Shown: positions 25,801 to 40,800 of the stretch, one piece after another
How positions within the stretch are numbered: the first letter of the stretch is position 1
How the letters are laid out: every line of letters starts with the position of its first letter
Assembly (NCBI GenBank): GCA_963680875.1
Contig: OY804579.1
Location: 57,611,718 to 57,675,717, forward strand
Reading direction: 5' to 3'
DNA: 64,000 nt
Source: Bathymodiolus brooksi
Lineage: Eukaryota; Mollusca; Bivalvia; Mytilida; Modiolidae
The notes under the pieces: model-generated
Database searches by the model: none
What the model saw: the letters and a program-made list of their open reading frames with translations, nothing else
What the model was told of the DNA's origin: nothing
Made by a program: the position numbers and the translations under genes

Positions 25801-28800
25801 GATATTATTCGATCCGAACAACTGTAAAAAAAATATTAAAAACACACACACTCTCAATAATAATAATTCATGTAATAACAATTTTGAATATTGTTTTAAT
25901 AAACTTTATGACGATTGTAAACATTTGATTGTTTTAATTATTGTCGAGTGTAGGCTCGGCTTGGTACAATCAGCGACACGAGTCTCGGGCTCAATAATTG
26001 TTCATCGTAATTAATGGTTAATAATCAAGCCACAGCTGAATTTAATGACTAATTAACACAAATGATGACAAGTTTATCCCTCTACCTGTAATTGTTAAGT
26101 AAACTATTATCAGTTGGTAATCTGACATTTATCACACCTAGCAGTAAGCACATTCAACCGTAACATACATCTGTCAGTTAAATTGCAATGTTCGAGTTTG
26201 GCATGGTATAACTCATGATTTTATTATTGACGGGACCATTTATTGAGTTCGACTGTTCGAGGTATCGGTGTTTGAGCGAAAGATTGTTTTTTTTTACTTA
26301 GAAATATAAGGAAAATTGACGGGACTTTCAAATCAGTTCGAGCCATCAATGGTATTCGACCCATCCGAGTTCGAGGGAACGAAGTTTGACTATATAAGAA
26401 TGACATCATTATGACCTTGACCTTTGATGTCAAGATCAAATAAGTTAATTTTTATGCCATGTATGTTGTCTTGGTCCAAACTTTTTTGTGGTTTGTATTA
26501 GTCTAATTTTATTTGAGAGATATTTGCTTCAGAATATGTGTCAAAATATTTTGATTTCAACTTTGGTAAATATCCAGGAAGACTCTCTGGTCTATTTTAA
26601 TTTTTTTAGAAAAGTATCTACAAAACGTACAATTTTGCAACCAAAAGAGTAATAGCTGTGACAATGGAAGAAAGGAAATTCAAAATTTTAAAGATAAAAA
26701 TTTAATCAATATTTAAAAGGTGCCAAGATACGCAATAGTTCAGTTAATCGTATTACCAGACGAGCGATGGGCTGTCGTGGTCATGATAGGTGGATTTACA
26801 ACTACTACCTGTGCAATCAGTGCCTATTACCACTAATGTTGTGAGTTTGAACCCTGTTCATGGCGAGGTGTACTCGATACAGCATTATGTGATAAAGTTT
26901 GTCAGTGACTTGCGACAGGTCAGTGGTTTTTCCGGGTTCTCCGGTTTCCTCCACCAATAAAACTGACCGCAACGATACAACTGAAATATTGTTGAAAGTG
27001 GAGTTAAGCACCATAAACCAACCAACCAACTAGACGAGCGATGTATGATCATGCGAGCCTCTAGTTTATAATTAAAGTAGAAGTTGTGAATGTGCTAGTT
27101 GCACCTTAACAACCCTATTTATTGTAATAAAAGTTGACGTCAGGGATGTTCTTATTATCGACACAGTATCACATTCATGTTTCATAAGTTACTACTTAAA
27201 TAAACTAACTATGCAATTTACCTTTTTAACTTTCAGCAAATTACCAAACAAATTGATGACATTGTAGCTCAGGGATCCATTACAAACTTAGAAAACATTT
27301 CAATTATACCAGGTGCTTTAGAAACACAGTTGAAGGAATTTTCAAATTCAGGGTTAGCTGAGATTAACTTTACTCAATATGATGCTATTGTAAGTACATG
27401 TAGATAAAACCTGTTTCATTTCATTGGTTGTTGTTTAACGTCCAGTGAGCAGTATTTACAAACAATAATAAAATGAAAGATAAAAAAATACCACACAGTC
27501 CACACTGTTAAAACAGTTTGTAACTAGATTAACATGACAAGTGCCACTAGTGGAACTGCTTACTCTTCTGGAGCACCTGAGTTCATCCCCACTTTTTAGT
27601 GGGGTTCGTGTTACTCGGCCTTTAGTTTTATGTATATGTTTTGTAGATCGTTGTTTGTCCTTTTGTACTTTTGTTTGGTCATTGTGTTGTCTGTTCTTCT
27701 TCGATATACGGATTCTGATTACCCCTTTGGTATCTTCAAACTGTTCTTCCAAAATATAATCATATAAACAGAGGCACAATCGATACCCTATACACACAAA
27801 TACATGACTACTTACTTTCTTGGCTTTGTACAGGCACTTCAATCAAAAGTGGTGATGTTAAACTAGTTTTATGGTCACAAACCTCCCCTGTAGATAAAGT
27901 ATGGAACAGTCACAAACCTCCCCTGTAGATAAAGTATGGAACAATCACAAACCTCCCCTGTAGATAAAGTATGGAACAGTCACAAACCTCCCCTGTAGAT
28001 AAAGTATGGAACAATCACAAACCTCCCCTGTAGATAAAGTATGGAACAGTCACAAACCTCCCCTGTAGATAAAGTATGGAACAGTCACAAACCTCCCCTG
28101 TAGATAAAGTATGGAACAGTCACAAACCTCCTCTGTAGATAAAGTATGGAACAGTCACAGACCTCCCCTGTAGATAAAGTATGGAACAGTCACAAACCTA
28201 CCCTGTAGATAAAGTATGGAAGTCACAAACCTCCCCTGTAGATAAAGTATGGAACAGTCACAAACCTCCTCTGTAGATAAAGTATGGAACAGTCACAAAC
28301 CTCCCCTGTAGATAAAGTATGGAACAGTCACAAACCTCCCCTGTAGATAAAGTATGGAACAGTCAAAAACCTCCCCTGTAGATAAAGTATGGAACAGTCA
28401 CAAACCTCCCCTGTACATAAAGTATGGAACAGTCACAAACCTCCCCTGTAGATAAAGTATGGAACAGTCACAAACCTCCCCTGTAGATAAAGTATGGAAC
28501 AGTCACAAACCTCCCCTGTAGATAAAGTATGGAACAGTCACAAACCTCCTCTGTAGATAAAGTATGGAACAGTCACAAACCTCCCCTGTAGATAAAGTAT
28601 GGAACAGTCACAAACCTCCTCTGTAGATAAAGTATGGAACAATCACAAACCTCTCCTGTAGATAAAGTATGGAACAGTTCCAAAATATAATCATTAAACA
28701 GAGGCACAATTGATATCCTAGCATACATATACACGACTGCTTATTTTCTCTGGGTTGGTACAGCCACTTCAGTAAAAAGTGGAGGGGGTTAAACTAGTTT

Positions 28801-31800
28801 TATGGGTCCAAATCTCCCCTGTAGATAAAAGTGTGGAACAGAGATGAACCTATGGACAGATGTTTTCATTACCACAAGCAAAATAGGAGAGGATGGATCG
28901 GGTTGGAAATTTTTGCAAATGAACTCGTAGCAAACTTTTGTTCACTAGGAGAAGTTACAAGTTTTATTTTGTGTTACTCAGAGAGTGGCATACTCCAACT
29001 CTAATATGGTATTCATATACTCCTTTATATTGTGTATAATACTCTCCCAGACTCATCAAGAATTTTTACGAGTTTAAAAGGGAATACAATACAGTTATTT
29101 TTATCTGGATTTACCCTTATATACTCCCTCTGTGAAGTAACGGTTAGTGTTTTCTCTGTTAGGTGAAACAAGTGACTTTAAGGAAAGTTAAAAATACCAA
29201 AGGAATGATCAGAAGCCGCAAATCAAAGAAAAACAGACAATACAATGGGCAAAAGAAAAACAACAAAATGACCAATAATGGTCAACAAAACACTATACAG
29301 ATAGCTAAAGATTGACCAACATGAACCCCACTAAAAACCAGGTGTGAACTCAGGTGATCTGTAATAATAAGCAGTTCCTGCTCCACTGGTGGAACCTGTA
29401 ATGTTACTTTTGTATAAATCTAGTGATAAGTCACGAAAGAAGGAAGAAATTTGAATTTGATTACCACAAACAGAATATGTCCGTGGTCATTTGTTACTCC
29501 GACATTCTTTAGCGGTTAAGTTAATCATGACGGCAACAATGAAACTTAACCACTCTTCATTGTTAGCACCCTCTATCTAGGAAATGATGATAAGAACCAC
29601 AAGCTTTGGAATATCGTATCAACTGCAATTTGACCGCTCATATAGAACGAGTGCAGGATAAAACTATATCTAGATATCGGAAAAGTGAAAAAGTATCAAC
29701 TTTTGTCAAATCATAGACTGGTATGAGCTTGTAATCATTCACTTGGTTTACAACTGGCTTCATCAAATAATATACAGTCAAGCCTGCGTTAAAGGGCACC
29801 TCTATATAACAAATCACTGTCTCTAATTGACACCTCAAAGTTAACATTTAACTTTAAAATTTATGACATCTTTTTCAGTGAAATTATTTGACAAAAGTTG
29901 ATACTTTTTCACTTTTCCAATATCTAGATATAGTTTTATCCTGCACTCAGTATAAGTGCTGACGTCATAGATGACGCCTTTGAAAACATTTAGAACGACT
30001 GTTTTCAGACAATTTGGCAATTGTTTTGGACCTTTTGATTTTGCAGGATAATCACAATATATGTACATTGTCGTTAAATATCAAATTAATTTGCACTCTA
30101 GAAAAGCTGTTTCTAAAGCGCATGCAAATAGATTTTATATTTTTCGACAATGTATGGATATTGTATATATATATTATGAATTTAGTTTGTTACACATATT
30201 TTCATTGGTTCTTCAACCCTGAATGTCAGCATATACATATATTCGGAAAACAGACGGGGTATATATTTCAGTCCCCAAAAACGATTAAAACATGGACGAC
30301 AAAACATTACGCTTCACTGAATCAATGGTATAATACGGAATAATAAATGTACTTTTACCAAATTAAATGCTGTTTTTATACTCAAAACGGCTGCATGAAC
30401 AAAAAAATATTACAACGGTTAATTCCGTCACAAATACCTGATCGATTCAGCAAACTTCTATGTTCCACGGCTGTACCATAGCAAATAAACAAAATGTTGA
30501 GCCTTGAAAACTTTCGACGTCATGAGGCCACACCAAGGTTTTATTTACATGTTGTTAACATTTAAATTATTGAAACTGTTTCGCAAACCCGTTGTTTTGT
30601 TATGTGATATATTAATGTTATATTTATAAAGTTTATTAAATTTACTACAAATGAAACTGTATTGATTTAGAAATTTAGTACAGTATTTTCCTTCATGAGA
30701 CATCCCATACATGAAATATGATGCAACACATATTTTGACGTCATTGAAGAATGACGTCAAAGGTACGGAAACGGACATCTAGAGATACGAAAAATGAAAA
30801 TAAAAGAGGCAAATTTGTTTAATACAGTTGGATGTTGTATTTAAACAATGTTTAAATCCGTAATATATCTGTTATTCAGCTATCAGACAGGGTATATAAT
30901 GTGACATTCCCGGCTTACGATATATATTCCCTTCGGCTGCACCTCAGGGAATATAGATCCTAAGCCGGGAATGTCACATTATATACCCTGTCTGATAGCT
31001 GAATAACATATAATATCTTCCATCTTATGGGAGAGACATTGTATTCCTTCTGTCCATACACCACAAACTTTTGTGCATCTTAAATAGGAATTATTCAAAA
31101 TTTTGCATGCTTTCTTATAACCAATCAGGATTTGCATATCGTTACAACAGTTTTATCAGACAATTGATGAAGGAGTTAATGCCCTTTATGACTTGGGTGA
31201 GAGAACATTTGTTTTATTGTTTGTTTGTTTGATGGTGTTTAATGCCACTTTCAACAATATTTCAGTTATATCGTGGCGGTCAGTTTTATTGGTGGAGGAA
31301 ACCGGAGAAAACCACCGACCTGTCACAAGTCACTGAAGACATTTGTATTAGTTTCATTAATAATCTTTAATTTATTTTATTTTAGATGACTGTAAACCTC
31401 GTACAGACAAACTTAAGTGCTTTACATATTGAACTCAACAACATTGCAGGTGCATTAGATAGTGCAGGGAATACTAGTGAAGCTGTAAGTATCCTTTTTG
31501 ATTTCTTTACTGTTATAAATCGATACACAAGATATAGAAGATGTCAGATGCAAGGAAAAAGTCAGAACAACTCTGGTGGTATTTATAACTTCAAAATGTA
31601 TTCTCTGTTGAAATATAAAAGTGACATGGTAAGTCAGATGCAAGGAAAAGGTCCAATCGACTCGAGTGGTATTTGTAACTTCCAAATTGTATTCTCTGTT
31701 GAAAAATGAAAGTGACATGACATCAAGCTTTCTTTTCACAAGTGAACAATAGTGCATGTCTTTTTTCCTCTGAATGTTGCAAGATAAATAGATCATGTTA

Positions 31801-34800
31801 GCAACTGATATCAGGACCTAGGGCTGATAAGGGATCTGATATGAAAAGGGCTATGTGATAATCTCTGTATATTGATGTTTTATTGAAAGCAATTATTACT
31901 AGAATACATTGTATTACAGAGTACGTTAAGAAATCAGGCAGAGGAAGTACTCATAGTTCAGGCTGAATTGCTAAAGATAGAATTGTCCAGGGTAAGACAA
32001 TAATACTTTAAACTCTTAGAAATGATAGCTTCATATATTAGATTATCCTGGTGTTGCCGGTTCTCGATAGCGTAAGAAACATTCCTCCCGTGTGTCTCTT
32101 AGAAACAATAAATTTTTACAACATTGTTTTTGTTTGTTTGTCAAAACTAGTTCTTTATTTCTACCAAACCTAAAAGTTCTACTCCTAGAAGTTACGAAGA
32201 AAACATAATTTTGTGTATGACCTTATTTCTGACACTTTGTGTATTACGACACCAGTTCTCGATAAGTGTGTAAAATCAAATATGGAGGGCATGTTTACTA
32301 ATAAAAACTATAGGAAAAAAAGAAAAAAATTTATTTAAGATATTTGCAAGCACCAAGATTATTGATTTCAACCATACATGTAAAATTAAACATGTTTGAA
32401 AAAGTGTTCCATTGGGGTTACACAATACAGAAATAACGTTGATATAAAGATAAAACTGATAAGATATGACCCGAACGGTGTTCCATGCTTTTTTTTCATG
32501 AACAGCGCCACCTGTATATTTTCAGGTTTGTATGCCGTATATGTACTTGACCTTCATTGACAGCAAAGTTTTGTTTACATCACAAACGTATATTTTAAGC
32601 AATGACCCAGTGAATTTAGAGTTATTTTTGGAATAAAAAAATGTGCATAAATATCTGAGACTATAAAGATTATGTTCATACATACCTTGATACGTAGCCT
32701 AGCCATTTTTTCCTTCTTGCGAAGCGAGGTGGTGTTCCGTAGGTAAAATCCTGGCGAACAGAAGACACGTGCGTTTTCCTGATTTATGTCAAAACTCTCA
32801 CGCGCATAATTATCGAGAACTGGTAACTATCGAGAACAGGTGACTCTACGATATGCATGTTTCATTTTGAATATTTATTTTGGAAACCATGATAAAATTG
32901 TCATATTATATATTTATACTATCTTATCATTTTACAGGCAATGAAATACTTAAGACATGTTTTTTCATCATTCATTTTTTAACTGCTTTCTGGGAAAGAA
33001 AATACACATTGTGGTAGTAAATACATATAAAAATCCAACGAAACATGTTGGTCTAGTACAAGGTGGACATCATCTCTTTGAAATGCAAATTGTACTTGGC
33101 ATGGTATAGCTGTAAAATTTAACTAACTTAATGTTAAACAACAAACACTCATTCACTAAATGGATTAAAATTTATAAAAAAAACATATTGTAATAATATC
33201 AAATGGATGATCTTCAACCAAGATTCGTGATTTCAACCTGATCTGACATTTAGTATGTTCATCTTCAGGGATAACAGCTTATGAATGGTTGAGTAACAGG
33301 ATGGGTGCCACACATGGAGCAGGAACTGCTTACCCTTCCAGAGCACCTGAGTTCACCCCTGTTTTTAGTGGGGTTCATTTTGCTTGATCTTTAGTTTTCT
33401 GTTTAATGTTTTGTAGATCATTGTTTGTCCTTTCTTCCTTTCTTTTGGCCATTGTGTTGTTTGTCCTTCTTCAATTTACGACTTCTGATTACCCCTTTGG
33501 TATCTTCAAACTTTTCTTGAAATAGGAAAACACTGTTAAAAAACTATTGGACCATTTGAACATAGGTTGGCTGGTTGGTTTATGGTGTTTAATGCCACTT
33601 TCAACAATATTTCAGTTATACTGAAGGCCAGTTTTATTGGTGTAGGAAACCGGAGAAAACCACAGACCTGTCACAAGTCACTGACAAACTTTATCACATA
33701 ATGTTGCATCGAGTACACTTCGCCATGAACAGGGTTCGAACTCACTACTTTAGTGACTCATTTGAACTTAGACTTTTGTAGTAATTATCTATGAACAGTC
33801 ATCAACTTTGGGATCACAACTTTGGATGGTTCTCAAATAAGATTTCTTATTCCATTCTGATCTAAAAATCCAGCATGGCCACAACAAGGTACAACAGTGT
33901 CTGATTGGCTGAAGTAAGGTTTTTATACAGGTTTCTGATTACATCTCCATGGTTACACAATATATTTGTATCATCAAAAAATTAAAAATGGACAATAGAA
34001 TAAATATTACTTTATGCAAGCAAAAGAATTGGAAGAAAGAACTTTTTAAATTTGTTAAATGGAATTTGATGTTTTTCAGGGAAACTTGAGTATTGCTCTG
34101 AAAAATTTGAGAGACCAGCAAGATTTACCAGTAAGTATAGTATCACATGTCTATAAAAGCCACACAAGGAAATTTAAAACATTGAAATTACTGTTACAGG
34201 TTAATCTTTGTCTTGCCTAGGTTGAAAAAAAAGCTCAAGTTTAAAAATTTAAAGATTTAACTATCTGGAGTTTAGGAACATTGTAATCCACTAGGAGCAG
34301 AACAAGAATCAATTCTGATTTTTAATCTCAATAGATTAATTTAACTGAAATTATCAATTTCTAGGAAATATATTTCATTTACTTATGTTATCATAGTATT
34401 ATGCTAATTTATAAGTAAAGATCAAAGATGTAGAAAAGTATAAAGGATTTCTTGTTTTACAGACTCTAGTAACAGACCTTATAGCTAGCTTAAAGAATTC
34501 TCAAGATAATTTTAATTCCAAATCATCAACCATTCTAGAAGAGGTAAGATAACATTATATAGGGTGAGGGCTGTGGTGTTTAATGCCACTTTCAACAATA
34601 TTTCAGTTATATGGTGTCAGTCAGTTTTATTGTAGGAAACCAGAGTACCCTGGGAAAACCAAAGATCCTGTCGCAAGTCACTGACCAACTTTATCACATA
34701 ATATTGTATCGAGCACACCTCGCCATGAGTGGGATTATAACTCACAACATTAGTTGTGATAGGTACTGATTGCTCAGGTAGTTATAAATCCAACTATTGT

Positions 34801-37800
34801 ACGATCAATACAGCTCCAATATTATATAGTGTAAGTTGAAGTGGACAAAACTTGTTATGTATTACTGGTGGGGGGGGGGGAAGAATCATTAGTACTATAG
34901 ACTGTGTTACGGAAGATAACATTATAAAGTGGACAAAACACTATATGTATTAGGTAACATCATTCAAGTACTACAGTAAGACATGTTTAAACCAGTCCCC
35001 AAATAAAGTGTAATACTGTATAAACCTAACTTTAATAAAATCTCAATGTATGACATCTGTGTAAATTTAACCTGTATAAATTAAATGAACACTTAATATG
35101 TATTGGGTAGCATCATTCAAAGTCTACATTAGACCGTTTTAGTTAAGATAATATTATACAGTGTTAATAATCGAAGTAGACAAAATTCTATATATATTAG
35201 TAGCATCATTCAAATGTTACTATGGACTGCATTACATTAGACAATATTATGCAGTGTTGAAGTAGACAAAACTTCAAATACTACTATAGATTGTGTTTCA
35301 ATGTGTGGTATTTACATTATCTTATTAAGAGGAATATCCTGCACGGAATGTCTTATTTTACACTATTTTATGTCGAAAGAGGAAAGGTGTTAGGTCACGT
35401 GGGCAGACTTCGTTTCGCTAATGGTACTGGAAATTTTATACCAAGCGTTTTATTATGTTTATTTCATTTTGTTCCAAATGATATTTTACAATAATGTAAC
35501 ATTTGAATATAAATGTATTTGTTTATTTCTTTAGAGTTTAAAAGCAACATCGGCCAGTCTGAAGACTACTTTAAACAAATCTATTAGCGACATTAAAACA
35601 GAAGTAAGTCAAATTATTTTTTACATTTACTTAAAAAACAACATACAACATACTAGACTCTTTCTTTGTGACCACACACATTTTGTTGTTGTATTGTGGT
35701 ATGTGTTTGTTGTTCGTCTGAAAACACATTCGCTTCCATACAATAGCAATTTTTCTAGATGACGGATCAATCCTTTTTAAGTTTTATTTTAAGGATCTTT
35801 TTCACTTAATTCTTTCCTGCACTTTTCAGATAAATTCTACATATTGATGACTTTTCTGGACCATAATAGTTTTTCATTACAAATGTTATATCAGGAAGCC
35901 CTTGTTACTTGCTGCAGTTGTATCATACTGCACCATTTTTAATTCTTGATAAAATATGATGCATTTATTTTTTATTAGCTCACCTGACCCAAAGGGTCAT
36001 GTGAGCTATTGCCATCACTTGGCATCCGTCGTCGTCGTCCGTCGTACATCGTAAACTTTTTCAAAAATCTTCTCCTCTGAAAGTACAAGACCAATGGAAA
36101 CCAAACTTGGTCTGAATCATCACTAGGGTGTCTAGTTTCAAAATTGTGTCCGGTGATGCCGTGCACCAACCAACATGGCCACTGTTACTAAAAATAGAAC
36201 ATATGGTAAAATTGCAGGTTTTGGGTAATAACTCAAAAACCGTTAATAATATAAAAAATCTGACATGGGGTAAAAATGATCAGCACATCAAGATCTACCT
36301 ACCCTGCAATTTTGAAGTAAATCTGATTGCCCATCTTGGAGTTATTGCCCTTTTTTCATCAAATTTGTAAAATTTTAATACTTTTCATCTTATATTTCAA
36401 AAACTATAAGAGATGAAGGTTAACTTTAAATGGCAAAAATGTGCGGCATATCATGATCTACCCACCCTGCAATTTTGAAGTAAATCCCATTACCCATTTT
36501 GGAGTTATTTCCCTTTTTTCATCAAATTTTCAAAATTTTAATACTTTTCGTCCTTTATTTCAAAAACTATAAGAGACAGATGGTAAGTTGAAACTGCAAA
36601 CATGTTCAGCATGTCAAGATCTACATACCCTGCAATTTTGAAGTAAATTTGATTTCCCATCTTGGAGTTATTGCCCTTTTTTCATCAATTTTTTTTTAAA
36701 TTTTAATACTTTTCGTCTTATATTTCAAAAACTATTTAGAAATAGATGTTAAGTTTAAATTGCAAAAATGTGCAGCATGTCAAGATCTACCTACCCTGCA
36801 ATTTTGAAGTAAATCCCATTACCCATTTTGACCGATTATGCAAATTAGAAAAAAGGGGGGATGAAATTTTTAAAAAATCTTCTCCTCTGAAACTACTGAG
36901 CCAATCTCAACCAAACTTTGCTGAAATGATCCTTAGGTGGTCCCCTTTCAAAATGGTGTCCGTCAGCGCCGTCCTGTATCCAAGATGGCCGCCATTACTA
37001 AAAATAGAAATTTCTTCAAATGGCCAAAACTGCTCTATTTTAAGCCAGTAAATGCCCAAATTTGAACTGTATAAGCATAATGATGAGCTTTTTAACATAT
37101 ATTACGGGATTTTTTATGAACTTTGAACTTTTGTCTATTTTGACCGATTATGCAAATTAGAAAAAAGGGGGGATGAAATTAAAAAAAATTCTTCTCCTCT
37201 GAAACTACTGAGCCAATCTCAACCAAACTTTGCTGAAATGATCCTTGGGTGGTCCCCTTTCAAAATTGTGTCCGTCAGCGCCGTCCTTATCCAAGATGGC
37301 CACCATTACTAAAAATAGAAATTTCTTCAAATGGCCAAAACTGCTCTATTTTAAGCCAGAAAGTGGCCAAATTTGAACTGTATAAGCATAATGATGAGCT
37401 TTTTAACATATATTACGGGATTTTTTATGAACTTTGAACTTTTGCCTATTTTGACCGATTATGCAAATTAGAAAAAAGGGGGGATGAAATTAAAAAAAAT
37501 TCTTCTCCTCTGAAACTACTGAGCCAATCTCAACCAAACTTTGCTGAAATGATCCTTGGGTGGTCCTCTTTCAAAATTGTGTCCGTCAGCGCCGTCCTGT
37601 ATCCAAGATGGCCACCATTACTAAAAATAGAAATTTCTTCAAATGGCCAAAACTGCTCTATTTTAAGCCAGAAAGTGGCCAAATTTGAACTGTATAAGCA
37701 TAATGATGAGCTTTTTAACATATATTACGGGATTTTTTATGAACTTTGAACTTTTGCCAATTTTGACCGATTATGCAAATTAGAAAAAAGGGGGGATGAA

Positions 37801-40800
37801 ATTTAAAAAAATTCTTCTCCTCTGAAACTACTGAGCCAATCTCAACCAAACTTTGCTGAAATGATCCTTGGGTGGTCCTCTTTCAAAATTGTGTCCGTCA
37901 GCGCCGTCCTGTATCCAAGATGGCCGCCATTACTAAAAATAGAAATTTCTTCAAATGGCCAAAAACTGCTCTATTTTAAGCCAGAAAGTGGCCAAATTTG
38001 AACTGTATAAGCATAATGATGAGCTTTTTAACATATATTACGGGATTTTTTATGAACTTTGAACTTTTGCCTATTTTGACCGATTATGCAAATTAGAAAA
38101 AAGGGGGGATGAAATTAAAAAAAATTCTTCTCCTCTGAAACTACTGAGCCAATCTCAACCAAACTTTGCTGAAATGATCCTTGGGTGGTCCTCTTTCAAA
38201 ATTGTGTCCGTCAGCGCCGTCCTGTATCCAAGATGGCCACCATTACTAAAAATAGAAATTTCTTCAAATGGCCAAAACTGCTCTATTTTAAGCCAGAAAG
38301 TGGCCAAATTTGAACTGTATAAGCATAATGATGAGCTTTTTAACATATATTACGGAATTTTTTATGAACTTTGAACTTTTGCCTATTTTGACCGATTATG
38401 CAAATTAGAAAAAAGGGGGGATGAAATTAAAAAAAATTCTTCTCCTCTGAAACTACTGAGCCAATCTCAACCAAACTTTGCTGAAATGATCCTTGGGTGG
38501 TCCCCTTTCAAAATTGTGTCCGTCAGCACCGTCTTGTATCCAAGATGGCCGCCATTACTAAAAATAGAAATTTCTTCAAATGGCCAAAAACTGCTCTATT
38601 TTAAGCCAGAAAGTGCCCAAATTTGATCTGTATAAGCGTAATGATGAGCTTTTTAACATATATTACGGGATTTTTTATGAACTTTGAACTTTTGCCTATT
38701 TTGACCGATTATGCAAATTAGAAAAAAGGGGGGATGAAATTTAAAAAAATTCTTCTCCTCTGAAACTACTGAGCCAATCTCAACCAAACTTTGCTGAAAT
38801 GATCCTTGGGTGGTCCCCTTTCAAAATTGTGTCCGTCAGCGCCGTCCTGTATCCAAGATGGCCACCATTACTAAAAATAGAAATTTCTTCAAATGGCCAA
38901 AACTGCTCTATTTTAAGCCAGAAAGTGCCCAAATTTGAACTGTATAAGCATAATGATGAGCTTTTTAACATATATTACGGGATTTTTTTATGAACTTTGA
39001 ACTTTTGCCTATTTTGACCGATTATGCAAATTAGAAAAAAGGGGGGATGAAATTAAAAAAATTTCTTCTCCTCTGAAACTACTGAGCCAATCTCAACCAA
39101 ACTTTGCTGAAATGATCCTTGGGTGGTCCCTTCAAAATTGTGTCCGTCAGCACCGTCTTGTATCCAAGATGGCCACCATTACTAAAAATAGAAATTTCTT
39201 CAAATGGCCAAAAACTGCTCTATTTTAAGCCAGAAAGTGGCCAAATTTGAACTGTATGAGCATAATGATGAGCTTTTTAACATATATTACGGGATTTTTT
39301 ATGAACTTTGAACTTTTGCCTATTTTGACCGATTATGCAAATTAGAAAAAAGGGGGGATGAAATTAAAAAAAAATATTCTCCTCTGAAACTACTGAGCCA
39401 ATCTCAACCAAACTTTGCTGAAATGATCCTTGGGTGGTCCCCTTTCAAATTTATGTCCGTCAGCGCCGTCCTGTATCCAAGATGGCCGCCATTACTAAAA
39501 ATAGAAATTTCTTCAAATGGCCAAAACTGCTCTATTTTAAGCCAGAAAGTGCCCAAATTTGAACTGTATAAGCATAATGATGAGCTTTTTAACATATATT
39601 ACGGGATTTTTTATGAACTTTGAACTTTTGCCTATTTTGACCGATTATGCAAATTAGAAAAAAGGGGGGATGAAATTAAGAAAAAATCTTCTCCTCTGAA
39701 ACTATTGAGCCAATCTCAACCAAACTTTGCTGAAATGATTCTTGGGTGGTCCTCTTCCAAAATTGTGTCCCACATTTCAGAACACTGACCAAGATGGCCG
39801 CCACAGCCGAACTTAATTTAACATAGGACTCTATGGGAAATTCCCATAAACATCTTCTTGTCTGAAACCATTTGCTCAATAAGAACAAAATTTTGATGAA
39901 ATAGTCATTGGATGGTTCTCTTCCAAAAATGTGTCCGGCGGTTCGGCCCTTTGATCAATTTTTTTTTTTTAATTTTGATACTTTTCGTGTTATATTTCAA
40001 AAACTATTAGAGATAGATGTTAAGTTTAAATTGCAAAAATGTGCACCATGTCGATATCTACCTACCCTGCAATTTTGAAGTAAATATGATTACCCATCTT
40101 GGAGTTCTTGCCCTTTTTTTCATCAAATTAAAAAAAAAAAAAAAATACTTTTCGTCTTATATTTCAAAAACTATAAGAGATAAAGGTTAAGTTTAAATTG
40201 CAAAAATTTGCAGCATGTCAAGATCTTCCTACCCTGCAATTTTGAAGTAAATCCCATTACACATTTTGGAGTTATTGCCCTTTTTTCATCAAAATGTTCT
40301 CAATTTTAATACTATCATCTTATATCTCAAAAACTATTAGAGATAGAGGGAAAGTTTAAACTGCAAAAATGTTCAGCATGTCAAGATCTACAAAAAATTT
40401 CCCACAGTTAAAAATGTGTGACAACTGTGTGAAGAGTTATTCCTCTTGAAATGCATTTTTTGTTGACTCACTGCTTTTGGTTACTCAAATAATCAAAGGG
40501 AAGCAACTCTATTACAAAATGTGAAGTAGGAAAAACTAAATTTTGAGAATCATTGACATATATGTTTTTTTTACAGCATTTTTGATAACTTACATTAAAG
40601 GGGGAACCCCTGCACAAATTTTTTTGTAGAAGGGGTCTGCAATGACGAAGGCTACATTTGTTAATTTTTTTCACCGAAGTTATCAAGTTTTATTGACTGA
40701 TGTTGTTATTATACCCAGGTGAGCTATACAGGCTCCTGGGAGCCTCTAGTTAAAATTCAACCAACTTTGAATTTCAAAAACTTCTGTGAAACATGAGTGT

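Noticed and set aside
26768..27029. A true tRNA gene in the SINE head
   Set aside because: Only box-A and box-B-like parts are present, without a foldable cloverleaf or anticodon arm; it belongs to a SINE.
27456..27842. 128-codon minus-strand frame
   Set aside because: Antisense of a dispersed retroelement tail; no recognised domain.
36746..39888. Many 60-100 codon frames on both strands
   Set aside because: They recur with the 312-bp unit, in both directions at once, so they follow the repeat and not a gene.
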